From Nakamurella alba (GTDB lineage: Bacteria; Actinomycetota; Actinomycetes; Mycobacteriales; Nakamurellaceae), in assembly GCF_009707545.1 (NCBI RefSeq), contig NZ_WLYK01000001.1:558001-622000 (forward strand): 64,000 bases of DNA, in the 5' to 3' direction. The position numbers and the translations under genes were made by a program. Below, one piece after another: positions 16,753 to 25,156 of this stretch (the stretch's first letter is position 1; the number at the start of each line of letters is the position of its first letter). The notes under the pieces are model-generated. The model did no database searches. It was not told the origin of the DNA and saw only the letters and a list, made by a program, of their open reading frames with translations.

Positions 16753-18009
16753 ATGCGTGCGGCAGTGGTGACGAGGTTCGACAGTCCTCCGGACCCGGGC
16801 CAGTGGCCCGAGCCGCACCCGGACGAGGGCGAGGTCGTGGTCGAGGTCATGGCGGCTGCCCTGCACCCACGGGTGCGGTCGCAGGCCGATGGATCGCACT
16901 ACACGAGCACCGACGAGCTGCCGCTGGTCCCCGGTGTGGACGGCGTCGGACGTGACCCCGACGGTGCCATGCGCTACTTCGTACTGCCCGACACGATTCT
17001 CGGGTCGATGGCCGAGCGGACGATCATCGATCCGCGGCGCAGCGTGGTGCTTCCGGTCGGCGCGGACCCGGTGCGTATTGCCGCTGCGATGAACCCTGCG
17101 ATGTCCTCGTGGGTGGCGCTCCGGCGGCGGATCGATATCGAGCCGAGTGGGTCGGTGCTGGTGCTGGGTGCCACGGGGAGTGCGGGGCGGATGGCGGTCC
17201 AGATCGCTCGGCATCTCGGCGTGGAGCGGGTGGTGGCTGCCGGTCGCGACCCGGGAAGGCTCGCGCTGCTGGCCGATCTCGGAGCGGACGAGGTCGTGAC
17301 CCTCGGGGTCGACGATCTGGGTGCGGTGGCCGGCGACGTGGATGTGGTGCTCGACTACGTCTGGGGAGTCCCGACCGCGGAGGCCATGCGGTCGATCGTC
17401 ACCGGTCGCTCCGACCGGTCCCGGCCGCTGGTCTGGGTCGAGATCGGTGCGACGGCAGGACCAGTCGCGGCAATTCCGTCGGCGGCGCTGCGCGCGGCGC
17501 GACTGCAGATCGTGGGGAGCGGGCAGGGCTCGGTGCCGACACGCGACATCGTCGACGAACTGTCCGACCTGGCCGAGTTCGTCATGGGCGAGGAGCTGCG
17601 CGTCGAGGCCAGAGCGGTGCCGCTGGGACTGGTCGGGAAGGTGTGGAACGAGCCGACGACCGACCGGGTCGTGCTGGTGCCCCGACCGTTGCAGGTCCGC
17701 CGTCTTCGGGTACCCGGAGAACATGGACGAGACCGACGAGCGGGAACCGCATCATCTGCTGCTGATCCCCGCTTGGCGCTGGGTGACGGCCCTGCTGCTG
17801 AGTGGAGTTGTCACGGCCGTTGTACTCGTGCTCTACGCCTGGTTGCAGAATGGGTCGGTGACCCGCAGCGACATTGTCGGCGGGCTGTTCATCGGGGCCG
17901 TCGTCGGGCTTGCGTTCCTGGCGTGGCGGGTGTGGACGGTCATGCAGCTGCGGCGGTTGGACAGGTCGACGAGAGAGTCCGACTGATGCCAGACGTCAGC
18001 AGGTGCTGA
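16753..18009 (+). CDS. MDR-type (quinone oxidoreductase-like) dehydrogenase with an overlong C-terminus
   Basis: A medium-chain dehydrogenase/reductase without the zinc ligands, likely using NADPH. AGGAG precedes the ATG at 16753. The Rossmann motif is VLVLGATGSAGRMAVQIARH. The family normally ends at the strand seen here as DRVVLVP, about residue 310, but this frame has no stop there. It runs 108 residues further through low-complexity, Arg-rich sequence that covers all of the membrane protein gene at 17723. The extension looks like a shadow of that gene, so a lost stop codon is likely. The gene is divergent from a MarR regulator, which probably represses it. Confidence 0.8.
   Translation: MRAAVVTRFDSPPDPGQWPEPHPDEGEVVVEVMAAALHPRVRSQADGSHYTSTDELPLVPGVDGVGRDPDGAMRYFVLPDTILGSMAERTIIDPRRSVVLPVGADPVRIAAAMNPAMSSWVALRRRIDIEPSGSVLVLGATGSAGRMAVQIARHLGVERVVAAGRDPGRLALLADLGADEVVTLGVDDLGAVAGDVDVVLDYVWGVPTAEAMRSIVTGRSDRSRPLVWVEIGATAGPVAAIPSAALRAARLQIVGSGQGSVPTRDIVDELSDLAEFVMGEELRVEARAVPLGLVGKVWNEPTTDRVVLVPRPLQVRRLRVPGEHGRDRRAGTASSAADPRLALGDGPAAEWSCHGRCTRALRLVAEWVGDPQRHCRRAVHRGRRRACVPGVAGVDGHAAAAVGQVDERVRLMPDVSRC
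17723..17986 (+). CDS. Small two-helix membrane protein nested in the dehydrogenase frame
   Basis: An 87-residue protein with GGAG just upstream of the ATG. It has an acidic start (MDETDEREP), two hydrophobic segments (about 14-36 and 47-66) and a basic tail, a normal small membrane protein pattern. It lies wholly inside the unusual C-terminal extension of the dehydrogenase gene, in another frame. The membrane pattern makes this the more credible reading of the stretch. I recognise no family. Confidence 0.65.
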   Translation: MDETDEREPHHLLLIPAWRWVTALLLSGVVTAVVLVLYAWLQNGSVTRSDIVGGLFIGAVVGLAFLAWRVWTVMQLRRLDRSTRESD

Positions 18010-19333
18010 TGCAGGGGGTGAGTTCCCACTGGAACGTTCCGCGTACATCGTTCAGGTAGAGGGTGTCCCGCACGCGGTACCACGTCACCTGGGCGTCACC
18101 GAACGAGAACCGCTGCGCGGTGGTGGAGTCCGGGTGCGATTGTCCCGGCTCGAGCAGTTCGACACGGCAAGGCGCCTCTGACATGAACCGCGGACCGATG
18201 GTGATCTCCCGATCGTCAGCGACGACGGTTCCGTCGAAGTAGTTGCAGGCCTCGGTGCCACTGACCTTTCCGTCGGAGAACTCGACGGTGGCCGTGCTGT
18301 AGGGGGTGCGACGAATGCCATCGACGATGACGGCATCGAGCCGCCACTTCACGCCGTATACCTCGGCGGCGAGGCTCCGCGTTCCGGTGAAGGTGAAGGA
18401 GCTGCCGTCCTGCGTGATCAGCGTCAGTACATTCCCGGACACGGTCCACTCGGTGTCACCCTGCAGTCGCCTTGGATAGACGTCGCCCACGACCATGTCG
18501 GGCGCGCATGCCATGGCGGTGCTGCTCCCAGTCGCCGGGAAGGTCACGGTGCGGGCCGTGACCGTGGTCCCTACGAACGAGAAGGTGTTGCAGCCGTAGT
18601 GGCCGTCGGCCAGCCCCGGGCCCATCGCAAGGGTCAGCTGCCGACCGCGCACGTCCTTGATGTCGCCGTTGATCGTGGCCGAGGTCATTCGCCAGGTGAT
18701 GCCGTAGAGCAGTGCTTGCGGGTCACGGCGACCGAAGTAGATGAACACGTCACCGTTCGCGGCGGTCAGGGTCAAGGTGTCATTCTTGACAGCCCAACGG
18801 GTGTTTCCGGACATCACGCCGGGGTAGACATCGCCGACCAACTCGTCGGGTGGACATAAGGCCTGCGTCGTGGCGAATCCGGAGAACCGGATCGTGTCCG
18901 GTGAGACGCTGATGTGGGTCCAGACGTTGTTGCATCCGTTCGACCCATTTGCTGTGTTCTCGCCGAACTCCAGTGTGGCGCCGTCGTTCCCGGCGATCCT
19001 CGGCTCGCCGTCGATCACCGCGGAGGTCATGCGCCAGCGGATGCCATACAGCAGGAACCGGGGGTCGGGCGCCTCGGCGGCCGGCGCCGATTCCGTCGCG
19101 CTCCCCGACAATGCCGGAGGAGCAGTGGAAACGTCTTGCGCCGGCCGGACGAAGCGGTAGGCGGTGAATCCCACCAGCAACAGTGCGACCACCGCCGCAG
19201 CGAGCAACGCTGAAGTGCCCCAACGGATGTGCCGGCGCTCCCGCGGGAACTCGGGCACCACCGTCGGTGCGTGCGCGATGCCGGAGTCGCCCCAGCCTTG
19301 TAGCGCCCGGTCGAGGTAGTCGTCGGTGATCAC
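17996..19333 (-). CDS. Membrane partner of an ECF sigma factor with three META-like domains (pair 3)
   Basis: A 445-residue protein whose GTG start overlaps the sigma stop by four bases. Residues 1-38 are cytoplasmic (MITDDYLDRALQGWGDS), about 40-59 are a membrane helix, then three repeats of about 110 residues begin YGIRWRMTSAVIDG, YGITWRMTSATING and YGVKWRLDAVIVDG. The repeats carry GCNN-, GCN- and ACN-type motifs and a later A-x-C, as in META/HslJ domains. META domains occur in heat-shock and envelope proteins. No zinc anti-sigma motif is seen. A role as anti-sigma or sensor is inferred from position. Confidence 0.8.
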   Translation of the reverse strand: MITDDYLDRALQGWGDSGIAHAPTVVPEFPRERRHIRWGTSALLAAAVVALLLVGFTAYRFVRPAQDVSTAPPALSGSATESAPAAEAPDPRFLLYGIRWRMTSAVIDGEPRIAGNDGATLEFGENTANGSNGCNNVWTHISVSPDTIRFSGFATTQALCPPDELVGDVYPGVMSGNTRWAVKNDTLTLTAANGDVFIYFGRRDPQALLYGITWRMTSATINGDIKDVRGRQLTLAMGPGLADGHYGCNTFSFVGTTVTARTVTFPATGSSTAMACAPDMVVGDVYPRRLQGDTEWTVSGNVLTLITQDGSSFTFTGTRSLAAEVYGVKWRLDAVIVDGIRRTPYSTATVEFSDGKVSGTEACNYFDGTVVADDREITIGPRFMSEAPCRVELLEPGQSHPDSTTAQRFSFGDAQVTWYRVRDTLYLNDVRGTFQWELTPCISTC

Positions 19334-19827
19334 GGGGTCTCCTCGAGGGCGGTGCGCAGGGCGGTGCGGGCGTCGAACAGGTGGGACTTCACCGAGCCGA
19401 CGCTGATCGAGAGGGCGACAGCGATCTCGGCGATCGGCAGCCCGGCCATGTAGTGCAGGGTCACCACCTGGCGCTGGCGGCGCGGCAACGTGCCGACCGC
19501 GCGTTCCAGGTCGAGATGCTCCGGATCAACGGGCCCGACATGGGTCACCTCGAGTTCCGGGTCCGGACGGCGCCGGGTGCGGTGACGCCGGGCGCGGTCG
19601 TAGAGGATCGAGGCCAGGAACGCGCGGCTCGAACCCCGGGCCGAGTCGAACTTGTCCTGCTGCTGCCAGCCGCGGAGCAGGGTCTCCTGGACCAGGTCGT
19701 CGGCATCGTGCTCGCCGACCTCGCGGACCGCGATCGCGGACAGCACCGCCAGGTGCGGCGCGACCCAGGCGTCGAAGGTCGTCGGGGCGCGGTCCGGCAG
19801 GGACACCGGGGCCTCGGGGCGGGTCAC
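19330..19827 (-). CDS. ECF sigma factor (pair 3)
   Basis: A 165-residue sigma-70 family factor with a GTG start. Region 2 shows ADDLVQETLLRGWQQQDKF, the classic ECF core-binding and -10 helix. Region 4 shows LPRRQRQVVTLHYMAGLP and ISVGSVKSHLFDARTAL. It overlaps its META-domain partner by four bases and is preceded by only 48 bases before the next gene on the strand, the lipoprotein at 19876, so its promoter must lie close by or inside that gene. Confidence 0.93.
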   Translation of the reverse strand: MTRPEAPVSLPDRAPTTFDAWVAPHLAVLSAIAVREVGEHDADDLVQETLLRGWQQQDKFDSARGSSRAFLASILYDRARRHRTRRRPDPELEVTHVGPVDPEHLDLERAVGTLPRRQRQVVTLHYMAGLPIAEIAVALSISVGSVKSHLFDARTALRTALEETP

Positions 19828-19875
19828 ACCACGAGTACACCCGACCGCTGCGAAAAGGTTGGGTGGCGGTGCCGA

Positions 19876-20373
19876 TCAGTGCGTGGGGCCGATGCCGGGG
19901 CCGCTCAACCCGTAGATGTTGTCGCCGGTGGCCGCATCGATCCAGGCGACTGATGAGCAGGTGTACGGTCCGTCGTCCTGCGCGGCTCCGGCCGGCAGGC
20001 AGTTGAACCCGGGCGAGATGACCTCGTAGACCAGCCGGTCCTTCATCAGCGGGATGGATTCGGTCGAACTGTAGGTCCCGGCGCCATGGGTGGTGGCGAC
20101 TCCGATCCGGACGACCAACCCCGAACTCGCCCCGCACACCGACTTGCCGGTGACGCACGTCCGCATCGCGAGGTCGACGTCGACGTCCGGATCCGCATCG
20201 GCCGGGGGCGGCACGACGACCACGGCACCGCCGTCCCACTCCTCCCGCTGCTGTACATCGCCCTGGAAGTCGAAGACGACCGCCGACGAATCATCTGCGG
20301 CAGTGCTTCTCGAACATCCCGCCAACAGCAGTGCAGCCGTCATCGCCGCGGCAAACCAGCGCGACCGGTCCAT
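19876..20373 (-). CDS. Small lipoprotein of unknown function
   Basis: A 165-residue protein. The ATG at 20373 starts a signal peptide (MDRSRWFAAAMTAALLLAGC) with a perfect L-A-G-C lipobox, so it is anchored to the outer face of the membrane. The mature part has four further Cys, likely in disulfides, and ends with Gly/Pro. I recognise no family. It lies between sigma pairs 3 and 4 on the same strand and could be transcribed with either. Confidence 0.78.
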   Translation of the reverse strand: MDRSRWFAAAMTAALLLAGCSRSTAADDSSAVVFDFQGDVQQREEWDGGAVVVVPPPADADPDVDVDLAMRTCVTGKSVCGASSGLVVRIGVATTHGAGTYSSTESIPLMKDRLVYEVISPGFNCLPAGAAQDDGPYTCSSVAWIDAATGDNIYGLSGPGIGPTH

Positions 20374-20399
20374 GCGCGGAACTGTAGAGGGGGTGGCGA

Positions 20400-21845
20400 T
20401 CATCCGGGGATGAACTCGAGACCGGACGGTGCGTCCGGTGACACCGTGGTCGGCGGAGTGCCGATCCACCCGGTGGCCGACGGGTCCAGCAACGGACCCC
20501 ACATCAGCAGCGAGGTCCCCGTCCACACCTGGACGGCAGGTCCCCAGGCAGGAGCGGGAGGAAGCTCGGTCCACTCGTCGGTGGTGGGGTCCCAGGTGGC
20601 CGCGAGACCAGTTGTGTTCGTCTGCCCGTCTGGCGAGGCGTCGATCGAGGTGCCGTTGACGGACATCAGCGCCGCTCCCGTCCAGACGAACGACTGGTTG
20701 ATGTCGTCCCATGGACCTGCTGCGATGTCGGTCGATGCGCCCGTGGCCGGATCGAAGAGGAACCCGGGTCCCAACGACGGCATCGGGACGCTCCAGAATG
20801 GCGGGTATCGCGGTGGAGAAGGCGGCTGCAGCAGACCGGAGCCGGTCTCGATGGGCGCACGGATCCGTTGCTGCTCAGGAATTCCCACCGCTGTCGCCCT
20901 GGTCGCGACGCCGATGCGGAACCCGTCGACCCCAGTCTGACTGCCGGCCGATGTCTCCGGTGCCCCGCCCGAGGGCGCTTTCGACTCCCAGAAGGCCCAG
21001 AGGTAGGCGCCTCCGGTGTCGCCGGCAAGCTCGATGGCGAACGGGACATGGCCGGCCGGCAGGGTCGGTGACGGAAGTGTCTGCCACGTCATCGATGTCG
21101 GGTCGAGGAGCGCCAACTGGATCCCGCTCGCCGCATCCGACGGCGGAACGGACGCCACCATCACCTCTGCTCCGACCATGATCAACTGTTGGCTGGTCGA
21201 TGGCTGCAGCGGGGCTGCCGGCAGGGTCCGCCACGTGTTGGTCGAGGGCGTGTACGCGGCGCCGTCGCCTTCGGGACCGTCCGCGCCGGTTCCGCCGATG
21301 ATCAGGAACTCACTGCCGGTCCAGACGGTCGCGGGTGAGTAGCGGGCAGAGATCGGGGCAGCGGGCAGGGTCCGCCAGGTGTGGGTGGCCGGGTTGTAGG
21401 CCGCGCCGTCTCCTGCCGGGTCATCGCCGGTAGCTCCGGATGAGAGTCCGCCCCACACCAGCATTTCGCTGCCGGTCCAGGTCGAGGCTGCCGAGAAGCG
21501 AGGCGCTATCGGTGCGTCAGGAATGGCCGACCAGTGACCGGCGGCGAGTTGCTCGGCCGTCACTCCTGACGGCTCGGTGACACCGGTCGGCTGCGCGGGG
21601 GACACGGGCATGGAAGTCTCCGTCGGCGGCGAGATCGGTTCGACCACCGACTCCCGGCGGAACTGAGCCACCGCGAGTGTGCCGGCAAGCAGCACGACCA
21701 CCGCTGCGGCGGCCAGCACGGCGATCCGCCGGCGGCGGCGGAACCGTACATCGATCCCGCGACGCACGGTCGCCAGCACGGCGGAGCTATCCGGCGCATG
21801 GGATTCTTCGGCAGCCAGTGCGGTCCGGAGGTCGTGGTCGGTCAT
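20400..21845 (-). CDS. Membrane partner of an ECF sigma factor with kelch-like propeller (pair 4)
   Basis: A 481-residue protein with an ATGA overlap to its sigma gene. Cytoplasmic residues 1-40 (MTDHDLRTALAAEES and an Arg-rich run), a membrane helix at about 41-61, then a beta-propeller with repeated units such as RYSPATVWTGSEFLIIGG and YNPATHTWRTLPAAP. At least five such blades are visible, as in kelch repeats (paired Gly, then Tyr-N-P and Trp). Propellers bind ligands or other proteins. No zinc anti-sigma domain is present. It is probably the receptor or anti-sigma of the paired sigma factor. Confidence 0.8.
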   Translation of the reverse strand: MTDHDLRTALAAEESHAPDSSAVLATVRRGIDVRFRRRRRIAVLAAAAVVVLLAGTLAVAQFRRESVVEPISPPTETSMPVSPAQPTGVTEPSGVTAEQLAAGHWSAIPDAPIAPRFSAASTWTGSEMLVWGGLSSGATGDDPAGDGAAYNPATHTWRTLPAAPISARYSPATVWTGSEFLIIGGTGADGPEGDGAAYTPSTNTWRTLPAAPLQPSTSQQLIMVGAEVMVASVPPSDAASGIQLALLDPTSMTWQTLPSPTLPAGHVPFAIELAGDTGGAYLWAFWESKAPSGGAPETSAGSQTGVDGFRIGVATRATAVGIPEQQRIRAPIETGSGLLQPPSPPRYPPFWSVPMPSLGPGFLFDPATGASTDIAAGPWDDINQSFVWTGAALMSVNGTSIDASPDGQTNTTGLAATWDPTTDEWTELPPAPAWGPAVQVWTGTSLLMWGPLLDPSATGWIGTPPTTVSPDAPSGLEFIPG

Positions 21846-22327
21846 GACAGCCTCCGCTCCGAGCCGGCCCGAAGTGCGGCCAACGCCTGGGAGATGTGGG
21901 ATCGGACGGTGGCCGGTGCGCATCCGAGGACGTCGGCGATGGCCGGGTCGGGCAGGTCGAGGTAGTAGCGGAGCACCAGTGCGGCGCGCTGTCGATCGGG
22001 GAGTAGTGCCAGCAGGCGGGATGTCTCGTCACGGCGCTGCACCGTCTCGCTGGGATCCGGCACGGCCTGGTCGAGCATGGTCGGATCGTCGGTCGGGTCG
22101 GTACGGCGGCGGGTGACTTTCCGCCGGTCGGCGAGGAACGTGGTGGTCACCATGCGGCGGACGTAGGCGAGCGGGTGGTCGAGAGTGGCGATGCGGGACC
22201 AGCGGGCATGGGCGGCGATCAGGGCGTCGGCGAGCACGTCGTGGGCGAGTTGGCGGTCGCCGGTGAGCACACCGGCGAACCGCGTGAGACCGGCGATCTC
22301 CCGCTGCACGAACACCTCGAACTCCAC
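21842..22327 (-). CDS. ECF sigma factor, SigE-family type (pair 4)
   Basis: A 161-residue sigma-70 family factor with GTG start and AGGAGG upstream. Region 2: LAHDVLADALIAAHARWSRI and YVRRMVTTTFLADRRK, close in layout to pair 1. Region 4: LPDRQRAALVLRYYLDLPDP and CAPATVRSHISQALAAL. An inverted repeat GGTGA-TG-TCACC lies 37 bases upstream (22364-22375) and may be a control site. It is coupled to the kelch-like membrane partner by a four-base overlap. Confidence 0.93.
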   Translation of the reverse strand: MEFEVFVQREIAGLTRFAGVLTGDRQLAHDVLADALIAAHARWSRIATLDHPLAYVRRMVTTTFLADRRKVTRRRTDPTDDPTMLDQAVPDPSETVQRRDETSRLLALLPDRQRAALVLRYYLDLPDPAIADVLGCAPATVRSHISQALAALRAGSERRLS

Positions 22328-22399
22328 CCGCCCTCCTGCCCCGACACTCTGCGCCTCCGAATAGGTGATGTCACCAGCGAGCCGGATTGTGCAGTCGGG

Positions 22400-24562
22400 T
22401 CAGGGTCGGGCCGGCAGCAGGACGTGTTGGTTGTTCACGAGCAGTTCAAGTGGTCGGTCGGCCGTGAATCCAGGTGGCAGCGCGATCAGTATCGGGCGAC
22501 TGACGAAGTTGTCGTTGCACGTACCGAAGTACGAGGAAGCCTGCACCAGGATGGACACCCTCGCATCGCCGAGATCTTCCACGCTCGTGACGCTCTTGAA
22601 ACAGTTCCCAGTGGCGGACGTCCTCAGCACCAGCAGATCTCCTTCCGCAGCCCAGGAGATCGAGTCGACCAACCTGATCGGGCTGCCTTCGACGTCGGTG
22701 GAGACGGTCGTCGCGGAGGATTCTGGATCCGTTTCTTCCGGAAGGACGGATCCTGTGGCTCTGGGCGTCGCCGACGAGCCGGGTTCCCTGGCAGGTAGGA
22801 AGACTTCCTGGTTGCCGACCAGAAGGTTGAGTGTCTGGTCGGATGTGAATCCCGGCGGCAGTGCCAGCAGATACGGCGTCGGAGACAGATCCGCCGTGCA
22901 CATCTCGGGGCCGTGGTACGCCTCCACCAGGATGAACACCCGGGAATCGCCGAGATCCTCGACCTTCGTCACAGGGTTGGGGCAGCTACCGCTACCCAAG
23001 GACTCGACCAGAAGGAAGTCGCCTTCTGCGGCCCAGGAGACGGAGGCGACCTTCTTGATTGGCTCGCCCCAGATGTCGGTGGTGACCACCGGGCCGACGG
23101 GGGACAGACCGTCGCCGCCGACCACCGCTCCCGTGGGCCGTGTGGGGACCGTTCCAGGAGGCCGTGTGGGAGTCGTGGGAACGGCGGTCGGCGTGCCGCC
23201 GGCTCGGGGGAGGAGTTGCGCCCGATTTCCCCCGACGATGACCGTGTAGGCCCTGTCCGGCGTCACCCCAAGCGGCGGATCGATGACAGCGGTGGTGCTG
23301 GCGAGGTCGGCGCGGCAGGTCGGTGGCGCGGATGCGGTGGAGGCGAATACCTCCCGATCGAGAATCATCGTGATGGTGTCAGCATCAGTGAGTTCGACCC
23401 GGGCGACCGTCTGCAGACAACCCGCCGTTGTGCTGCTGCTGCCTCTGGTGGTGAGGATCAAGACGTCTGCAGTCGGCGACCAGGCCACTGCGATGGCATC
23501 CGGCCCGGCTCCGACGAAGTTGGTCTGCTCGGGTAGGGAAGGGTCGGAGTTGTTGAGTCCCTGGCTGATGACCGAACCGGTCGCGGGCGACGAAGTCTTG
23601 GCCGGCAGCGTGATTCTTTCGTTGTCCCACACCACTGCCAGCGGCCTTTCGGCGTCGATTCCGGCTGGGGGCTGAATGATCGTGGTGTAGGGAACCCGGT
23701 CAGCGGTGCAGGAGTAGGACGTCGGTGTTGGCGCGACCTGGTACCGATTTCCGATGATGAGAGTGACCTCGTTGTCCCCGGTCTGCGTGATCTGCAGGAC
23801 CAGCTCGGGGCAGGTACCGCTGCCGAAGGTGACGACGACAAGAGCGCCGTCCTTGGTCGACCATTCGATCGAAACATCCTTGGCGGCCGAGGGATCCGTG
23901 AACGACATGGGCATCCCGGTTGGAACGGAGCCCGGCTCAGGAAAACCCAGACCCTCGGAGATGATCGATCCAGATCCATCTGCCCGGGCCGGCACGTCGA
24001 TCCGCTGATCGCCGACGACGATGGTGAGTGGTACTGCCGGTCCGATGTTCGGTGGCGGATCGATCAAGGTCGTGTGTGGTGAGAGATCGGCAGTGCACGC
24101 ATTTCCGTCTGGCACGGTCTCGGTGTCGAGTGTGAGCTCGCCCGGTGCCGTCTGGCTGATCCCCCGCACGAGCTCCGGGCAACTGCTGCTGCCGAAGGTG
24201 ATCACCACCAGCTGATCCGAGTGGAGGGCCCACGCAGCGAGAACTGAGCTGTCGTTGACTCCCTCGTCCCAAGGGTTCCCCGGGAAAACTCCCGTACCGG
24301 GCAGGCCTGGCGCATCGGATGCCACGGTCCACCGGTTGCTCCCGCTGCTCGCCACATCCGAGTCACCGCCGCTGCGGGTGACGCCGATGGTCACGGCCAC
24401 CACCACGATTACTGCCGCCGCGGCCATCAGCGGGATCATCCAGCGCCTCGGCGATCGCTTCGACGACCGACGCAGGATGTCGTCCCACCGGAGGTCGCTG
24501 CTGAAAGTGTCGCCGTGCTCGTCGAGCGCGGTGCGGAGCCGGGTCTCGAGGTCATCGGACAT
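22400..24562 (-). CDS. Membrane partner of an ECF sigma factor with five tandem repeats (pair 5)
   Basis: A 720-residue protein. Its first 11 bases overlap the end of the sigma gene. Cytoplasmic residues 1-40 (MSDDLETRLRTALDEHGD) and a membrane helix at about 42-62 are followed by five repeats of about 110-125 residues. Each has W-(S/A)-x6-L-(V/I)-V/L near the start, a central Cys (GSGTCPEL, GSGSCPNP, ATGNCFKS), a second Cys about 40 on (CTADLSP), then PP-x-G and LPAR at the end. The two last repeats are most alike, which suggests recent duplication. The fold is unknown to me. The probable role is surface sensing for the paired sigma factor. Confidence 0.78.
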   Translation of the reverse strand: MSDDLETRLRTALDEHGDTFSSDLRWDDILRRSSKRSPRRWMIPLMAAAAVIVVVAVTIGVTRSGGDSDVASSGSNRWTVASDAPGLPGTGVFPGNPWDEGVNDSSVLAAWALHSDQLVVITFGSSSCPELVRGISQTAPGELTLDTETVPDGNACTADLSPHTTLIDPPPNIGPAVPLTIVVGDQRIDVPARADGSGSIISEGLGFPEPGSVPTGMPMSFTDPSAAKDVSIEWSTKDGALVVVTFGSGTCPELVLQITQTGDNEVTLIIGNRYQVAPTPTSYSCTADRVPYTTIIQPPAGIDAERPLAVVWDNERITLPAKTSSPATGSVISQGLNNSDPSLPEQTNFVGAGPDAIAVAWSPTADVLILTTRGSSSTTAGCLQTVARVELTDADTITMILDREVFASTASAPPTCRADLASTTAVIDPPLGVTPDRAYTVIVGGNRAQLLPRAGGTPTAVPTTPTRPPGTVPTRPTGAVVGGDGLSPVGPVVTTDIWGEPIKKVASVSWAAEGDFLLVESLGSGSCPNPVTKVEDLGDSRVFILVEAYHGPEMCTADLSPTPYLLALPPGFTSDQTLNLLVGNQEVFLPAREPGSSATPRATGSVLPEETDPESSATTVSTDVEGSPIRLVDSISWAAEGDLLVLRTSATGNCFKSVTSVEDLGDARVSILVQASSYFGTCNDNFVSRPILIALPPGFTADRPLELLVNNQHVLLPARP

Positions 24563-25031
24563 GTCGGTCTCCTTCCAGAACGGGGCGGAGCGCGGCCAGC
24601 GCCCGGGACAGATGGGTCTTCACCGAACCGGCGGACACGCCCATGGCGGCCGCCGCATCGCGTTCGGACAGGTCGAGCCAGATGCGGAGCACCACGGCCT
24701 CGCGCTGGCGTTCGGGAAGTGCACCGACCGCCTCGATGACGGCCGGGTCCCGGTCCACCACCTCGGCGATCGGGGGAGCGGCCCGCGACCGCTCGCGGGC
24801 GTCCAGCTGCTGTCGGCGCGCACGGTCACGGACGAGGTTGATCACCGTGGTGCGGAGGTAGCCGACCGCGGCGTCGGTGGTCCGCACCGACCCACGCTTG
24901 GAGTAGAGCCGGGCGAAGGCCTCGGCCGCGACGTCCTCCGGGTCCGCCGCGCGCAGCTGACCGGCGAGCGCGACCGTCCGCTGCCACTGCGAGTCGAACA
25001 GCGCACGCACGTGCTGGGCCTCCACCCTCAC
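24552..25031 (-). CDS. ECF sigma factor (pair 5)
   Basis: A 159-residue sigma-70 family factor, GTG start with a GGGAGG run upstream. Region 2 shows DPEDVAAEAFARLYSKRGSV and AVGYLRTTVINLVRDRAR. Region 4 shows LPERQREAVVLRIWLDLS and VSAGSVKTHLSRALAAL. It diverges from the sigma gene of pair 6, with 125 bases between, and has a possible ECF-type promoter at 25051-25075. Its last 11 bases overlap the start of its repeat-bearing membrane partner. Confidence 0.93.
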   Translation of the reverse strand: MRVEAQHVRALFDSQWQRTVALAGQLRAADPEDVAAEAFARLYSKRGSVRTTDAAVGYLRTTVINLVRDRARRQQLDARERSRAAPPIAEVVDRDPAVIEAVGALPERQREAVVLRIWLDLSERDAAAAMGVSAGSVKTHLSRALAALRPVLEGDRHVR

Positions 25032-25050
25032 CTCCCTCCCTCACCATCAA

Positions 25051-25075
25051 GACGGAGCAGCCGCCGATTTCGTTG
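25051..25075 (-). promoter_or_regulatory. Possible ECF-type promoter of the pair 5 sigma gene
   Basis: Read on the minus strand, CAAC (25075-25072) and CGTC (25054-25051) are 17 bases apart, like the AAC...CGTC elements that many ECF sigma factors read. It ends 20 bases before the GTG start, so it could be self-activated. Confidence 0.3.
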
Positions 25076-25156
25076 ACACGATTCCTGCGAACCCGGCACA
25101 GATCGGGTGGTTCGATCCGTCTGAACGGTAAAGGGCAGGCGATCCAGGGGGTGGTG

